From: Aphis gossypii
Lineage: Eukaryota; Arthropoda; Insecta; Hemiptera; Aphididae
NCBI RefSeq assembly: GCF_020184175.1
Contig: NC_065533.1
Span: forward strand, 56,458,351-56,522,350
Direction of reading: 5' to 3'
Length of the DNA stretch: 64,000 bases
Shown: one piece after another, positions 14,236 through 24,955 of the stretch
Position numbering within the stretch: the first letter of the stretch is position 1
Layout: every line of letters begins with the position of its first letter
Made by a program: the position numbers and the translations under genes
Notes under the pieces: generated by a model
What the model was told of the DNA's origin: nothing
What the model saw: only the letters and a program-made list of their open reading frames with translations
The model's database searches: none

Positions 14236-15480
14236 CTAAGTTGAATTTGTTGAATCCTCAGCATTGACATAAGGCAGTGGACATAGTTTTACCAGAGATC
14301 GCAGCAATGACTTGTTGCCAGGCAAGGTAATTGTTGCAACACGAACAATGTCATCGGAGCCAGGATGGAGCTGTGTCACTCGGTCAGTGCGCCAAGTTAA
14401 TGATGGTTGATTGCCTTCTACTACTAATACTAAATCTTCTACATTGATGACTGCATCCTTAGTGACTACATTCCACTTAGATCCGACTTGCAGTGTGCGT
14501 AGATATTCAGTGGACCATCTGCGCCAAAACCCTATCATCATTCCCTGCACAATATGCCATCACTTTATATGGTTAATAGGTTTCTCCGAACGTGGAACGT
14601 TCTACATCTAGGCGTAATGTTAAACAACCTCCCACTAAAAATGGGCAGGTGTCAACACTGAAAAACTTTCTTACCAAAGCTTCCTTGGCGGTCTTAAGTT
14701 CGAAGGCATGGAGAAGATCGATAAACCTTTCAGATTTTACAAATTTAGAATTTTTACAAAAACTTTGAATATAAGCTGTTATTCGAATAAGTTTTGTCCA
14801 ACTTGAGTATCGATTTAACAGATTATAATCTTTTGATGAGTCTACACTGTGACACTAGGGAACTGTCAAGACAGACTTGATGGTACGAACTTCGGGAATG
14901 CTAACTGCATACTCAAAACCTGCAGGCCAATGACTACTATTTTGTGTTAACCACTGTGGTCCTTTTCACCAGAGTGTTGATGATTCTAAGGACAGTACAG
15001 AAGTTCCTCGAGTTGTAAGGTCAGCAGGGTTATCTTGTGAAGGTATATATCTCCATTGTGCAATAGTAAAAGACTCATAAATTTGTGTTATTCGATTTGC
15101 AACATACATTTTTAACGGTAAATCTGTGTTGATCCATGATAAAACAATTGAGGAATCCGTCCATAAACTTACATTGTCATCTGATACAAGTAAATTAAGG
15201 GCTTTGAACTCCTTTCGAACTTCAGTCATCAGGTCGGCTAATATTGTTGCATCGTTAAGTTCTAACCTTGGTATTGTTGTAATGCGAATAGTTGCTACTT
15301 GAGATCTTGAAGTATATAGTGCGGTTGTTCATGAGACTTCAGAGTCAACTGTTTTTGAACGCACATAGATACAGGCTCCAATGGCGTTTTGAGATGCATC
15401 ACAGAACCCGTGTAATGTGATAATTCGTTTGTTGGCTTGGCACAAAACTAACCGTGGAATAGATGAAATGCCATTGAAGA
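14236..15480 (-). pseudogene. BEL/Pao Pol remnant: RNase H-type region and DUF5641 C-terminus
   Basis: Read on the minus strand, the remnant begins near 15430 with HGFCDASQNAIGAC, then TIPRLEL (near 15270) and, in an open frame at 15229-14966, LWTDSSIVLSWI and WRYIPSQDNPADLTTRG. These are typical of the RNase H region of Pao-type Pol. After a stop and degraded sequence, 14550-14236 encodes FWRRWSTEYLRTLQ, DLVLVVE, LTWRTDRVTQLHPG and VVKLCPLP, the hallmarks of the DUF5641 domain at the Pol C-terminus. The integrase catalytic core expected between them is missing, and several stops and frameshifts are present. It is a dead gene. Confidence 0.88.
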
Positions 15481-15769
15481 TTCAACAAATTTCTTCACAA
15501 ACTTCAAATGTGCAGCTACTTCAATTTTTAAATTGCTTCTTCGGCGTACTAGTGATTTTTATTCTTCGGTGTCCATGATGGCAGATGTAATGTTTGGTAT
15601 AGTTATCAAATAAACGCTAAATATGTAATGCAAGTGCTTCTACAATAAAAAAAAGACTTGACAATATGAGCGCTTTACAAGTGATTGCAATAATGCTTAT
15701 GTTACAATAAAAAACAAAACAAAATAATGTATATATTATGTTAGTCTGAATATTATTATTTATATTTAT

Positions 15770-15787
15770 CCGGCTCGATAAGGACCA
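15770..15787 (-). other. candidate primer-binding site
   Basis: On the minus strand the 5' LTR ends ...TTAACA. Two bases later comes TGGTCCTTATCGAGCCGG, starting with the TGG expected for pairing with a tRNA CCA end. I could not match it to a specific tRNA, so the assignment rests on position and the TGG start. Confidence 0.5.
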
Positions 15788-15789
15788 AA

Positions 15790-16524
15790 TGTTAAGAACG
15801 CGGGGGCTTGTAACTATAGCAAGTTTGCGTGTTTCTTATAAAGATAAAGTAAAATAATAAAATACTAAATAGTGGACTGTATTTTAAAGTATAATAATAA
15901 TAATCAGACTATTGTAACAATAATATGAATGATTGATATAATATAATAAATGCAATATAAATTAATATGAATGCCCTGTAATGGAAATCTAATAAAAAAT
16001 AATATAAATATAATGATATAATATGCCTCATTCGGACAAAGTATACAAATTAATATAATATAAAATATGAATATGAACAGTGGTATAAAATATAACGTAA
16101 ATGTGTATACTACAAAGTAGGTACTCAAAGTCACAATACAAGCAGTTACCTTAAGCGATGGTTTTATCCCACGAGACCGTGCCGGGGACGTATTTATAAT
16201 AATAATACAAAAAACTTAATATTAAGAACAACCACACACGTGCAACCGCTTTAATAACTGCGGACGAATAACATAGGATAGCACGACAAAACGGAATACA
16301 GACAAAAATTAACCACCCTAGAGTTAGGTTAAGATAAAATAATAAAAATAGAAAATTAATATACAAAACCTTAATAAATAGAACTATATGAATTTGAGAT
16401 ATAATAACGGACTGTCGCACGCCGTCCAATATCAGCTAGATAATAGAAACACTATCGCAAACTGACAGTGGAACAACGTACGCAGTCCTACCATTATATT
16501 GCGCTGCACGTCTTAGCTCAAACA
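15790..16524 (-). repeat. 5' LTR of the BEL/Pao element
   Basis: This 735-bp repeat is the partner of 13322-14068. It is followed on the plus strand by AACGT at 16525-16529, the second half of the target duplication. The differences between the two LTRs show that the insertion is not very recent. Confidence 0.93.
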
Positions 16525-17329
16525 AACGTAGTTTCCGCATCTTTCGCAAAACATAATATCTCCGCCCTCGCTTAAACATTTTTCGTTTTCATTGTTTTCT
16601 GAATTGTTTAAATCGTTTTGAGACGTAGGTGATTTTTCACAATCTTGACAATATTGTAAGTACTATTATGAAGATTTATCAATTGGTTTGTTGTTATTGA
16701 TATTAATGTCGATTTTTTTTTTTTTTTATAATTGGATTTTGCTGTGATATTTTTGAACGGTCAAAACTTACATATAGAAAAATATGGTCTATGTGTATTT
16801 CAATTGTGTGAAAACCTGGGAAAGTTGTAATAATTGTTAAATTATTGAATTGGCGTGGGATGTCGGTGATTATTATGATACCTGGTGTTCAATGAAGATT
16901 TTTATAAAAAATTCCGATATTTTCCCTATTTGGTAACACTATGGAACTGTATAATCAGATGTTTCATATATTATAGGTACATAGGTTCATATTAAATTGG
17001 TCACAAATATATGCCAGATCATCATCTGTAAGGTAGTATTCTGATTTCAAATTTGGAATATTAAAAATATTTAAAATCTCTATAGTTTTTTGTATAAATA
17101 TCGTATTGTAACCTAACCGAGGCGGTGGTGGTATAGCATGACTACCACCATTCATTGAACTATTATCTTGAGACATCGGTGGTCCCGCTGTATAGCATTG
17201 TGCAGCTATACTTTAATTTATGGATGCAAAAGAATAGCCACGTGTTGTTTTTGGGGCAAAGATGGAGTGGTATATGAATTAACCATTTGATTTGGTGGCC
17301 AACCATTTTGAAATGTTTTCATTTTCACA
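16525..17329 (-). pseudogene. OTU-like domain (C-terminal part) and CxxC zinc motif of a retroelement polyprotein
   Basis: Minus-strand 17176-16964 is open for 70 codons: a Pro-rich stretch (AIPPPPRLGYN), then YYLTDDDLAYICDQFNMNLC. After a stop the series continues with ENIGIFYKNLH followed by a stop codon. The pattern, acidic-hydrophobic helix, then a beta strand and an aromatic-x-x-x-H end, resembles the C-terminal half of OTU-family cysteine proteases (deubiquitinases), where that His is catalytic. Further on, two CxxC pairs (YCQDC and FCERCGNYV) end exactly at the BEL/Pao insertion point. The segment continues the Gag-like frame above it and leads to the retropepsin at 13165. Stops and frameshifts make it non-functional. 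The OTU call is an inference from motif spacing. Confidence 0.5.
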
Positions 17330-18361
17330 GCCATACTTTGTGACATCACTGATGCTGAAACCGTCAATGTGTGTGATATTGTACTTGCAACGAAAGGTAC
17401 TTCAACGGAAATCTGGTTCAGGCACTTGGTGGATTAACATTGGTAGATTTTCGATTTGTCAGGAGCTGAGTATCAATCACTTTAGCTGGCCAGTATTCTT
17501 CAAGATGAGTTCCTGGTGGAAAATAATTCTTGATATCATCGAGACTAGTCATTGTGCATGTATCACTGGCAAACAGCTCATTTCTGATACCCTGAACTTT
17601 ATTACAGAACTTAAGGTAGGCCAAGTTCCAATTTTCAAGATTTACAACACGATGCCTTAGGTTTTCTGTTTCACCTTCAAAATAGAAAAGCGGGACATAT
17701 TTATGGCCATCTTTAAGGCAGTATGGCACAACAGATTCGGAATTGATACGAATAAAACCACATTTTTCTTTGCGACTAGGAGTAATGTCGCACTGTAGTT
17801 TTTTGTAACATACTTCTATAAATGTATAAAACTCGTGGACATCTTCTAAACGAACACTGTAATCTTTGCCAGCGTAGAATGTATCTTTTCCATAGATACT
17901 ATCACAATGTTTTATGTTAATCTCATTTAATATCTTTGCTTCTGAATCAGTGATAAAGTTACTTCTCACTGATGTAAATGTATAAACATCTGCGTGTAAA
18001 TAGTGTAAGTAATTGCTGAGCAGCTGAGTTTTAGCCATCCGTATAGAGACAATCTTCAATTCTTCAACATTCATTACAAAAATAATGTATGATATTAAGT
18101 ATTTTGCAATTGATTTCCAACAAAATATACCTTGAATATTTTGTATAATTCCACTATCTTTATATAATTTTTCTTGATTGTACTTTTGTGAAATCGGTGC
18201 AATAGTCAAAGTAACTGCTCTACCAACTCTGTTTATATAAACATTGGCTATAGAAGAACTTGGCGGTTTTTCTGCAATTGAAGTAGTTTTTTGATAATTC
18301 TCTCTCATTTTAAATGCCATTGCATTGATTTCAGGATCTCATCGCGTTCATTTTTAACATT
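17330..18361 (-). pseudogene. Gag-like polyprotein N-terminus, left arm of an inverted pair
   Basis: Minus-strand 18320-17418 is an uninterrupted 300-residue frame starting MAFKMRENYQK. I do not know a named domain. It contains IFCWKSIAKYL, RMAKTQLLSNYLHYLHADVY, KCGFIRINSESVVPY and YFEGETENLRHRV, and is soluble with no membrane segment. A TGA truncates it where the sister copy at 19048-20075 has TGG. Beyond that the homology continues in a Pro/Gln-rich linker with a further 1-bp indel. Position upstream of an OTU-like domain, a CxxC motif and a retropepsin on the same strand suggests the Gag (structural) part of an LTR retroelement. That role is inferred from context. The frame is the second longest in the window after the DDE transposase. 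Confidence 0.55.
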
Positions 18362-19047
18362 TATCCCTTCGTTAGCGGAAAGGCTTATAACATCTTAATT
18401 TTAATTTTATACATGAATTATATCCTCATATTGTTGGGTACCTATAATAATACTACTTACCTAAGTATTCAATTTCTGACAAATAAATTGATAAAATGTG
18501 TTAAATTTTCTATAAAATAAGAAAAAATATAGTCTAGTTGATTTCTAAGAAAAATATTTTTGTTTTAGTTTTAAATTTATAAAATTTGTATCAAAATACG
18601 TATTTTTATTACTTTTCAAATCAAGTATCCGTATTCCGTATTTATACATGAATATTTTCAAAAAGTTTTATTTAATATTTTTGTAACCACATCTATTTTA
18701 AAATTCTTATAAAATTATCTTGTTCTTATTTTTTAAATTTCGTAAAACTTTTCAAAAATTATTTGGTGAATGAATATGATTAAATCCAATTTAACTAACT
18801 GTTGAGATTATAAAATATAGTAAATATTACCTTCGTATATAGATGTTGTGGTTTGAGGATTTGAGTGATCAGCGGACGCTTGCTGCGGTGGCATCCGGTG
18901 CTGCTACCAACTGTCTGGTAAAATGGACGGCGTCTCATAGAATTAAGCGGTTGGCTTTACTGTAGACAACTGTCACGATCTGACGAATCAATTCTCCTTG
19001 GTAGATCCCAGATGAACGGCGCGTACCACTCCATCAGCGCCTGGTAG
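18362..19047. other. spacer between inverted Gag-like copies
   Basis: About 480 bp of AT-rich sequence is followed by a GC-richer piece (about 18850-18985). That piece is related to the leader of the hAT copies at 29340 and 37965: shared words include GACGCTTGCTGCGGT, CCAACTGTCTG and ATGGACGGCGTCTCA. The piece from about 18985 to 19047 has no counterpart elsewhere in the window. No gene is supported. Confidence 0.6.
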
Positions 19048-20075
19048 TGTTAAAAATTAACGTGATGAGATCCTGAAATCAATGCAATGGCTCCTAAAAT
19101 GAAAGAAAATTATCAAAAAGCGCTTCAACTGCAGCAAAACCGCCAAGTTCTTCATCAGCCAATGTTTATATAAACACAGCTGGTAGAGCAGTTACTTTGA
19201 CTATTGCACCGATTTCACAAAAGAACAAGCAAGAAAAATTATTTAAAAAGAGTGAAAATATACAAAGTATTCAAGGTATATTTTGCTGGAAATCAATTGC
19301 AAAATACTTTATACCATACATTATTTTTGTAATGAATGGTGAAGAGTTGAAGATTATTTCTGTACGGATTGCTAAAACTCAGCAGCTCAGCAATTACTTA
19401 CACTAATTACATGCAGATATTTATACATGTACATCAGTGAGAAGTCACTTTATCACTGATTCAGAAGCAAAGATATTGAATTAGATTAACATAAGACATT
19501 GTGATGGTATCTATGGAAAAGATGAATTCTATGCTGGTAAGGATTACATTGTTGGTTTAAAGTTGTCCACGAGTTTTATAAATTTATAGAAATATGTTAT
19601 AAAAAGCTACAGTGCAATATTACTCCTAGTCGCAAAGAAATATATGGTTTTATTCGTAGCAATTCCGAATTTGTTGTGCTATACTGCCATAAAGATGGCC
19701 ATAAATATGTTCCACTTTTCTATTTTGAAGGTGAAACAGAAAACCTGAGGCATAGTGTTGTAAAACTTGAAAATTGAAACTTGGCCTTTCTGAAGTTATG
19801 TAGTAAAGTTCAGGGTATCAGAAATGAGCTGTTTACTAGTGATTCGTGTACAGTAACTAGTCTCGATGATATCAAGAATTATTTTCCACCAGAAACCCAT
19901 TTTGAAGAATACTGGCCTGCTAAAATGGTTGATACACAGCTCCTGACAAATCAAAAATCCACCACTATTAATCCACCAAGTTTCTGGATCAGAGCCCCCC
20001 CTGAAGTACCTGCCCCTGCAAGTACTATTCTACCCTCAATGACAGCTTCATTACCAAAGATGCCACAAAATATAC
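19048..20075 (+). pseudogene. Gag-like polyprotein, right arm of the inverted pair (decayed)
   Basis: This copy mirrors 17330-18361 on the opposite strand, from the pre-start sequence (GATGAGATCCTGAAATCAATGC) through to the Pro-rich linker. The start ATG at 19087 matches the left copy, but a frameshift occurs within about 15 codons. Open pieces remain at 19197-19406 (ending QQLSNYLH, then a stop) and 19781-20107 (LKLCSKVQGIRNELF to the linker). Several other stops and indels are present. It keeps a Trp codon where the left copy has the truncating TGA, so the two copies decayed independently. Confidence 0.75.
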
Positions 20076-20270
20076 CAGTGGAAATTGCCAAAAACAGAAA
20101 AATATAAACAAAACAAAGATGAAATTAATGATAAATTAAAAACTAAAATAATCGATATTGCTGGTTCATTTGTAAAATCCAAGAACGTTGCGAGTGATGG
20201 TGACTACGGTGCACACTCACTACGTATTTGTTTAAAACAACACGATATTTATAAAAGAAAATTATAGAGA
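20076..20270 (+). pseudogene. OTU-like domain, N-terminal box, downstream of the right Gag-like copy
   Basis: Continuing from the Gag-like linker in another frame, 20085-20267 encodes 60 residues ending in SFVKSKNVASDGDYGAHSLR and a further ICLKQHDIYKRKL. The D-G-x-x-(G)-x-x-S-L pattern after a short hydrophobic strand is the OTU catalytic box, where the fourth position should be the nucleophilic Cys. Here it is Tyr (TAC), one transition from TGC. The rest of the domain is absent after the stop at 20265-20267. Together with the C-terminal part at 16.9-17.2 kb, the two copies cover most of an OTU domain. Remote homology is inferred from motifs only. Confidence 0.45.
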
Positions 20271-20439
20271 TATAATATTTTTGAGAACCATTTAGCATTA
20301 CCCAGGGGACACCACGTGGAGGCGGTTCTCATTGTCCCCCAAAAATCATTTTCATTTTCATACTATAATGCATAGTATAAAATTCGTTTTATATATATTT
20401 AAAAAAATTTATAAATGTATTTATAAATATAAAAGATTT
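20271..20439. other. short non-coding gap
   Basis: AT-rich, except for a GC-richer piece at about 20300-20340 (CCAGGGGACACCACGTGGAGG) that has no second copy in the window. Nothing else seen. Confidence 0.4.
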
Positions 20440-21240
20440 TAAAAAAAGGTTAAACCGTTGTGTTTGAAAAGATTCTGTTTGCATTTCTTTTAATTTTGCA
20501 ATTATGACATGTATATTGGGGTGAGTGGAATTTAAACTTGAATTGAAATGCGCATAGAATGATTCACATGCATTAGTTGTTAAACACTATCAACTGATGC
20601 ACAGGCCCACATATCGAGTGAAAACATAACATTTTCTTGTATGTATGTATCGACTAAATTATCTGCTAATTTAGTAACTTGATTATCATCAGGTTTCAAT
20701 TCCATTAAAGTAAAAGTATAAAAGTCTGAAACATTTCCCGGCTCTAAGAACACTAATCCATAACAATTAATCAACCATGTGCGTATTTCTGAATCTTTTG
20801 TTTTGTAGTCTACATTTAATCCATATTGTTGTATATTTCTATACTAAGCTTGTGTTATGTGGAATCAACATCCATATATTTTAATGGTTATTTTGATGTT
20901 TTAATTTTATTATACCTAGTACAGAGATTCTGTTACTTTACGTTTGGCCACGGTGGTAACACGTTGTCGTTGTAGTTCTAGGTCACTGATAGGTTCATGC
21001 AAATGATCATCATTTTTGTCCGTAATATCATAGTTTATTCCAAATGTTTTTAAAAAGACTGTACATTTCGGTTTATATATCGCCATTTAAGTTTCCCCGA
21101 AGGTAACGGACGAGTTACTTTAGAATATTTAAAATGTTCTAAAATTAAAAGTGGTTGTTCACGTTGGGATTCAATTATGCGTGTCACCGTTACGATTGTA
21201 AAAACACTACTGATACGAGTGAAACGTCGTTTCAAAAGTC
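20440..21240 (-). pseudogene. FLYWCH-MULE transposase remnant, internally deleted
   Basis: On the minus strand, 21235-21050 encodes REQPLLILEHFKYSKVTR and SGKLKWRYINRNV. This is the FLYWCH zinc-finger pattern (L, F/Y, then W-x-C, here W-R-Y with the Cys lost). After a frameshift it continues to an H-x-H near 21000 (DDHLHEPISDLELQRQRVTT). Then 20774-20580 gives LVFLEPGNVSDFYTF and DDNQVTKLADNLVDTYIQE, and after one frameshift TNACESFYAHFNSS and HPNIHVIIAKLKE. That is the C-terminal part of MULE-type transposases. The DDE core that should lie between the two parts is missing, so this is a collapsed copy. I infer MULE from the FLYWCH pairing and the HPNI(H/Y) end. Confidence 0.68.
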
Positions 21241-21717
21241 CAACACAAAAATGAAATTATTTGTCTCAATGTGATATATTCGAAGTGACCTTCATTATTT
21301 TGCAACACAGAGTTGAAGTTTTTAGACCTAAGCATTTTTAATATTTTTTAATGTCTCAGGTAAGATATTTTGTTCAATTTTCTGATAGAGATCGGGCAAT
21401 GAACACGACGGATTATAAATCGCAATAATTATTACTGTAAGATTATTTCCAATTTCATAACTTTAGGTTCACTTTGTGATAATTTAAATACTTAAAAAAA
21501 GGTAACCAGTTTCAGTGATAAGCAAATTATAAGATACGATTATTTTTATTTCGATTCAAATCAAAACTTGAATTAGGTTTGTAAAAGTATTGTCATGCTG
21601 AAATAGATATATTTTTATCATTGAAATGTGAAGTAATTGATTTTTTTATTACAATTATTCAAATGTATAACTTAGTCAATTTTAATATTTTTTTTTTAAT
21701 TGTTTTAAAAAATATGT
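21241..21717. other. non-coding, merging into dispersed repeat R
   Basis: AT-rich with no gene. From about 21630 the sequence is shared with 37419 onward (GAAATGTGAA, AGTAATTGATTTTTTTATTA), the left part of a dispersed repeat interrupted by the solo LTR. Confidence 0.6.
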
Positions 21718-22230
21718 TGTCGTATACGCCGATTACTCGGACGTATACCAAAATAAAGTTAAACACAAAATAACGCAAAATACTTTATTTGAAGTTTGAA
21801 CACGACGTCCGGTGGTGATCGAGTCACACGATCACCACCACTGACTCCCTTTGCTGTCTTAGCCATCTCACTTATATATTACACTTACAATCGAATTACT
21901 ATCGATTGTTCTACATTTTTCTATTACTACGTTAAATTTACAATTATAGATACTATGATTATTGTGTAATTGTTATTTTAACCCAATTAGTAAATTATTA
22001 AACAAATTTATTTACATTTCTTATTATTATATCTTGCTTACTATGCTAACTGTAATATTAAGTTTACTGGCACCGAATTGCACAATTGTTATTTTAACCT
22101 ATTTGTGTGAATAATTAAATATTGCTTAACTTATTGAATTTTACTGTTTTACTTATTATCTATAGTTTTTCTTAACTTATTTCTTACGTACTAACATCTC
22201 TTATAAAATATTCATACATATAATACAACA
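21718..22230 (-). mobile_element. solo LTR of a Ty3/gypsy-type element
   Basis: The 513-bp block starts TGTCGTATACGCC and ends TAATACAACA on the plus strand, and is homologous, in reverse orientation, to the LTR at 43187-43717. It is flanked by the 4-bp repeat ATGT (21714-21717 and 22231-22234). The related repeat near 37526-37535 has the uninterrupted sequence AAAATATGTTCA, an empty site. The sense strand contains AATAAAG, a possible polyadenylation signal. The internal region was lost, most likely by LTR-LTR recombination. Confidence 0.88.
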
Positions 22231-22440
22231 ATGTTCAACTAATGGCTAACTTAAAAATTGAAAATTCTTAAATGCATAAAAAAATTTTTTTTTGAATTTT
22301 TTTTAAAGAAAATTGAATTTTATGCCATTCAATCAGAATTTCCATACTTAGTATTGTAATAAAAAACCACGTTTAAATATATTGATTTTCCATGGAGGTA
22401 TTAAGGATAATACGGGACTTATGGGACACACTGTATATAA
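22231..22440. repeat. dispersed repeat R, right part (first copy)
   Basis: Shares long stretches with 29008-29130 and 37536-37745, including ATGCCATTCAATCAGAATTT, TTGATTTTCCATGGAGGTAT and ACGGGACTTATGGGACA. The last block, read in reverse, gives TGTCCCATAAGTCCCGTAT, which looks like a terminal inverted repeat of a Tc1/mariner-like element. No matching opposite end was found. The solo LTR interrupts its left part. Confidence 0.7.
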
Positions 22441-24955
22441 TATAGCTCCCACATGACATTTCGAAAATATTAATATTTTCACAATATTTGTATCATGTTT
22501 TATCTCAAATATTTTATGATTATTTTGGAAATATTTTTGACCAATTAATATTACCTATAATCAAAACATTTTTATACTGAATATTTTAATAATTCATTTT
22601 GCTATTTATGTTTTGAAAATATATTTTGATCTCTAAATATTAGTTGTATCTATATATCATCGAAACATGTTCAATACACTTATTTTTAGGCAAAGCTTTT
22701 AACAAATTTTATTCCACCTACCAAATTTTGTTATTTTAGTGCTTATAAAGTTATAAACAGTCAATATAATATAAAATTATAGAGTAACGACCATATTTTA
22801 TGTCGGCTCCTACTATTTTTTTTTTTTTTTTTTTTATAATATCATTACACGGGATTTCGGTAATGTACTCGACGATGACAATGACATTCGTACGCTTATA
22901 AAAATGATTTTAAAATAACGCAACTTTGAATTTAGATTGTTATTGGTCACGATGATGACGTATAGCCGTCGTTCTCGCTCGTTTCCTACAGGGAATCCCG
23001 TCGCTATCCGCCGTCGCCGTAGAGTTTTATTTTTATTTTCGAAGAATATAGTACGGTGACCTGTTATTGGATGCTGCTCGGCGAACGAGAAAAAAAATAT
23101 TATTACGTAACTTTAATACGATTATTAAATCGTTAAAATATTCTTTTAGATTAATATTTTGTTTATTTTTTTACGTAAATCTTTTCGATGTATTTTAATA
23201 GTTAATCTGCTATTCGAGGTGGAGACGAATCCAACAAATCAGAGATCATCAAAATCGTTCCAGCTGTTCTTGAATTATTTAGGTATAAATGATGGGGCTA
23301 ATCCGACTTGTCTTATTTATATAAAAGATTTCTTATCAATGTTTATTATAATGTAATCCTATCGGAAATAAATTATAGTGGACAGTCTGTAGTAGTGCAG
23401 CTGGTCGAACATAATATTATCGAAATAGTTGGAAAACCAAATTCTAATCGCCGCCGTCGTCGCAATCTATGTTGTCGTCGCCATCGTCGCGTGTCGTCGC
23501 GTTATTAGTTATTAGTTTATTACACATTTACACATTTGTCATTATCGTATCATGTGCGCATTGTCCGTACTTTTCTGCATAGTGCATAAAATATTCAGTC
23601 AAATATTTAATATTACACAAATATCACTTTACCAAAATAACGTTACAACTTCCATGAATATCATAGTTTCATTCGATAATTGATGCTTCGTCATAGTGAG
23701 TCGTGTTTTATCATTTTGTGTTTTTATTTTTATGTTTTTATTTATTAAATAAATTAAATCCAACGTCAAGTGTCACCGACCGAAAAATAATATACTATTA
23801 TAGTAGGTATATTGACAATAATGTAAGTATAATTCAATTATTCTAAAATAGTATTATCATAATATGAAATAATTATTCACCGTTATGGCCCTCGACTTTT
23901 TTTCTATTGTTTATTTTAGGCATAGAACTATTTGACTGGACCATAATAATATGGTATTTAAAACGTTTAGTGTGGTATTATTATATTATCTAGTTATTAG
24001 TTACACATTTTTACTAGACTTTAAATACCTATTTTTCTAAAAACTATTAATAAATAATATTCATTATTTAGATTATATTTGGAGAATTGTGGTGTAAAAA
24101 ATGTTTATAACTAGAGCTGAATTACTTTATATTGCGTATAATTGTTAGTTAATAAACTTGTTAATATTATGTGCCTGTGTTCTATCTTAATATTTAAGTA
24201 TATTGTTTCACGTTTGCATTTTAAACTGAATTATAGGTATAGAGATTAGGTAGAGAATAATTTAGTTTAAAACATTTATTACCTTACTAATTATACTATA
24301 ATATAGGTAATATATCAGGGTTGGCATGTATTATACACTTAAATGTATTATTAGTATTATACATAAGGTATGTATAGTATTATGTTTCAAAATTAACTTT
24401 CAAAAAAGATGTTACAATAATGCTCACTGTTAAGTATTAAATATAAAATATAAGTATTAGACTTGTAATTATTTTATTTATCAATGATTTATTGTTTTGT
24501 CAGATTCATGATTGCATTTTAACTTTTTGATTTATATGATTAAATTAATTCTGTTATAAATATAACTTTTAAATTGAATATTTTAATATGAATACAATTA
24601 AAGGCAAGATATGGAAGTATATACTGAATTATTGAACTATACCTAGTTCAATGTTTAAATAAATATATTTATTTTTTATGTTAATATAATTTAATTTTAA
24701 GGTATTCTTGTTTCATCAGTAATTGTAATATTTTTTACTTAAGATTAAACAATGTAAATAAGTAAGAAAAAAAAAAGAAAGAGAAATGTAAATGTGTTAT
24801 ATATTATATTGTTCATGTATGATGTATAAAACAATTAGAAATATATACAATTAGGTATCCAAACCTAATATATGTATATAATATAATCAGTATGGATTCA
24901 ATAATTATTATTCTTATAATACTTATAAGAATAAAAAAAAATTAATAATTTTCAG
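22441..24955. other. AT-rich non-coding, with a GTC-rich patch
   Basis: No recognisable gene. A 21-base T tract lies at about 22816-22836, and 22870-23520 is less AT-rich, ending in a GTC/GCC trinucleotide-rich patch (about 23445-23505). The frames crossing it have no known domain. It lies upstream of the CACTA-type transposase on the same strand, so it may be that element's promoter and first intron. I could not find CACTA-type ends to prove it. Confidence 0.4.

Larger units (their letters stand above)
13322..16524 (-). mobile_element. BEL/Pao LTR retrotransposon, internally deleted, complete ends
   Basis: Two direct repeats (13322-14068 and 15790-16524) both begin TGTTAAGAA and end with ACA on the plus strand, and flank 1.7 kb of sequence with BEL/Pao protein remnants on the minus strand. 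The identical pentamer AACGT lies on both sides (13317-13321 and 16525-16529), a target duplication of the size usual for this group. A primer-binding-like site follows the 5' LTR and a G-run polypurine tract precedes the 3' LTR, both in minus-strand orientation. Gag, protease, reverse transcriptase and the integrase core are missing, so it could move only with help from another copy. It sits inside the OTU-containing retroelement. Confidence 0.92.

Noticed and set aside
22330..22440. TGTCCCATAAGTCCCGTAT as one end of a complete mariner element
   Set aside because: No inverted partner was found in any of the three copies, so a complete element cannot be delimited here.
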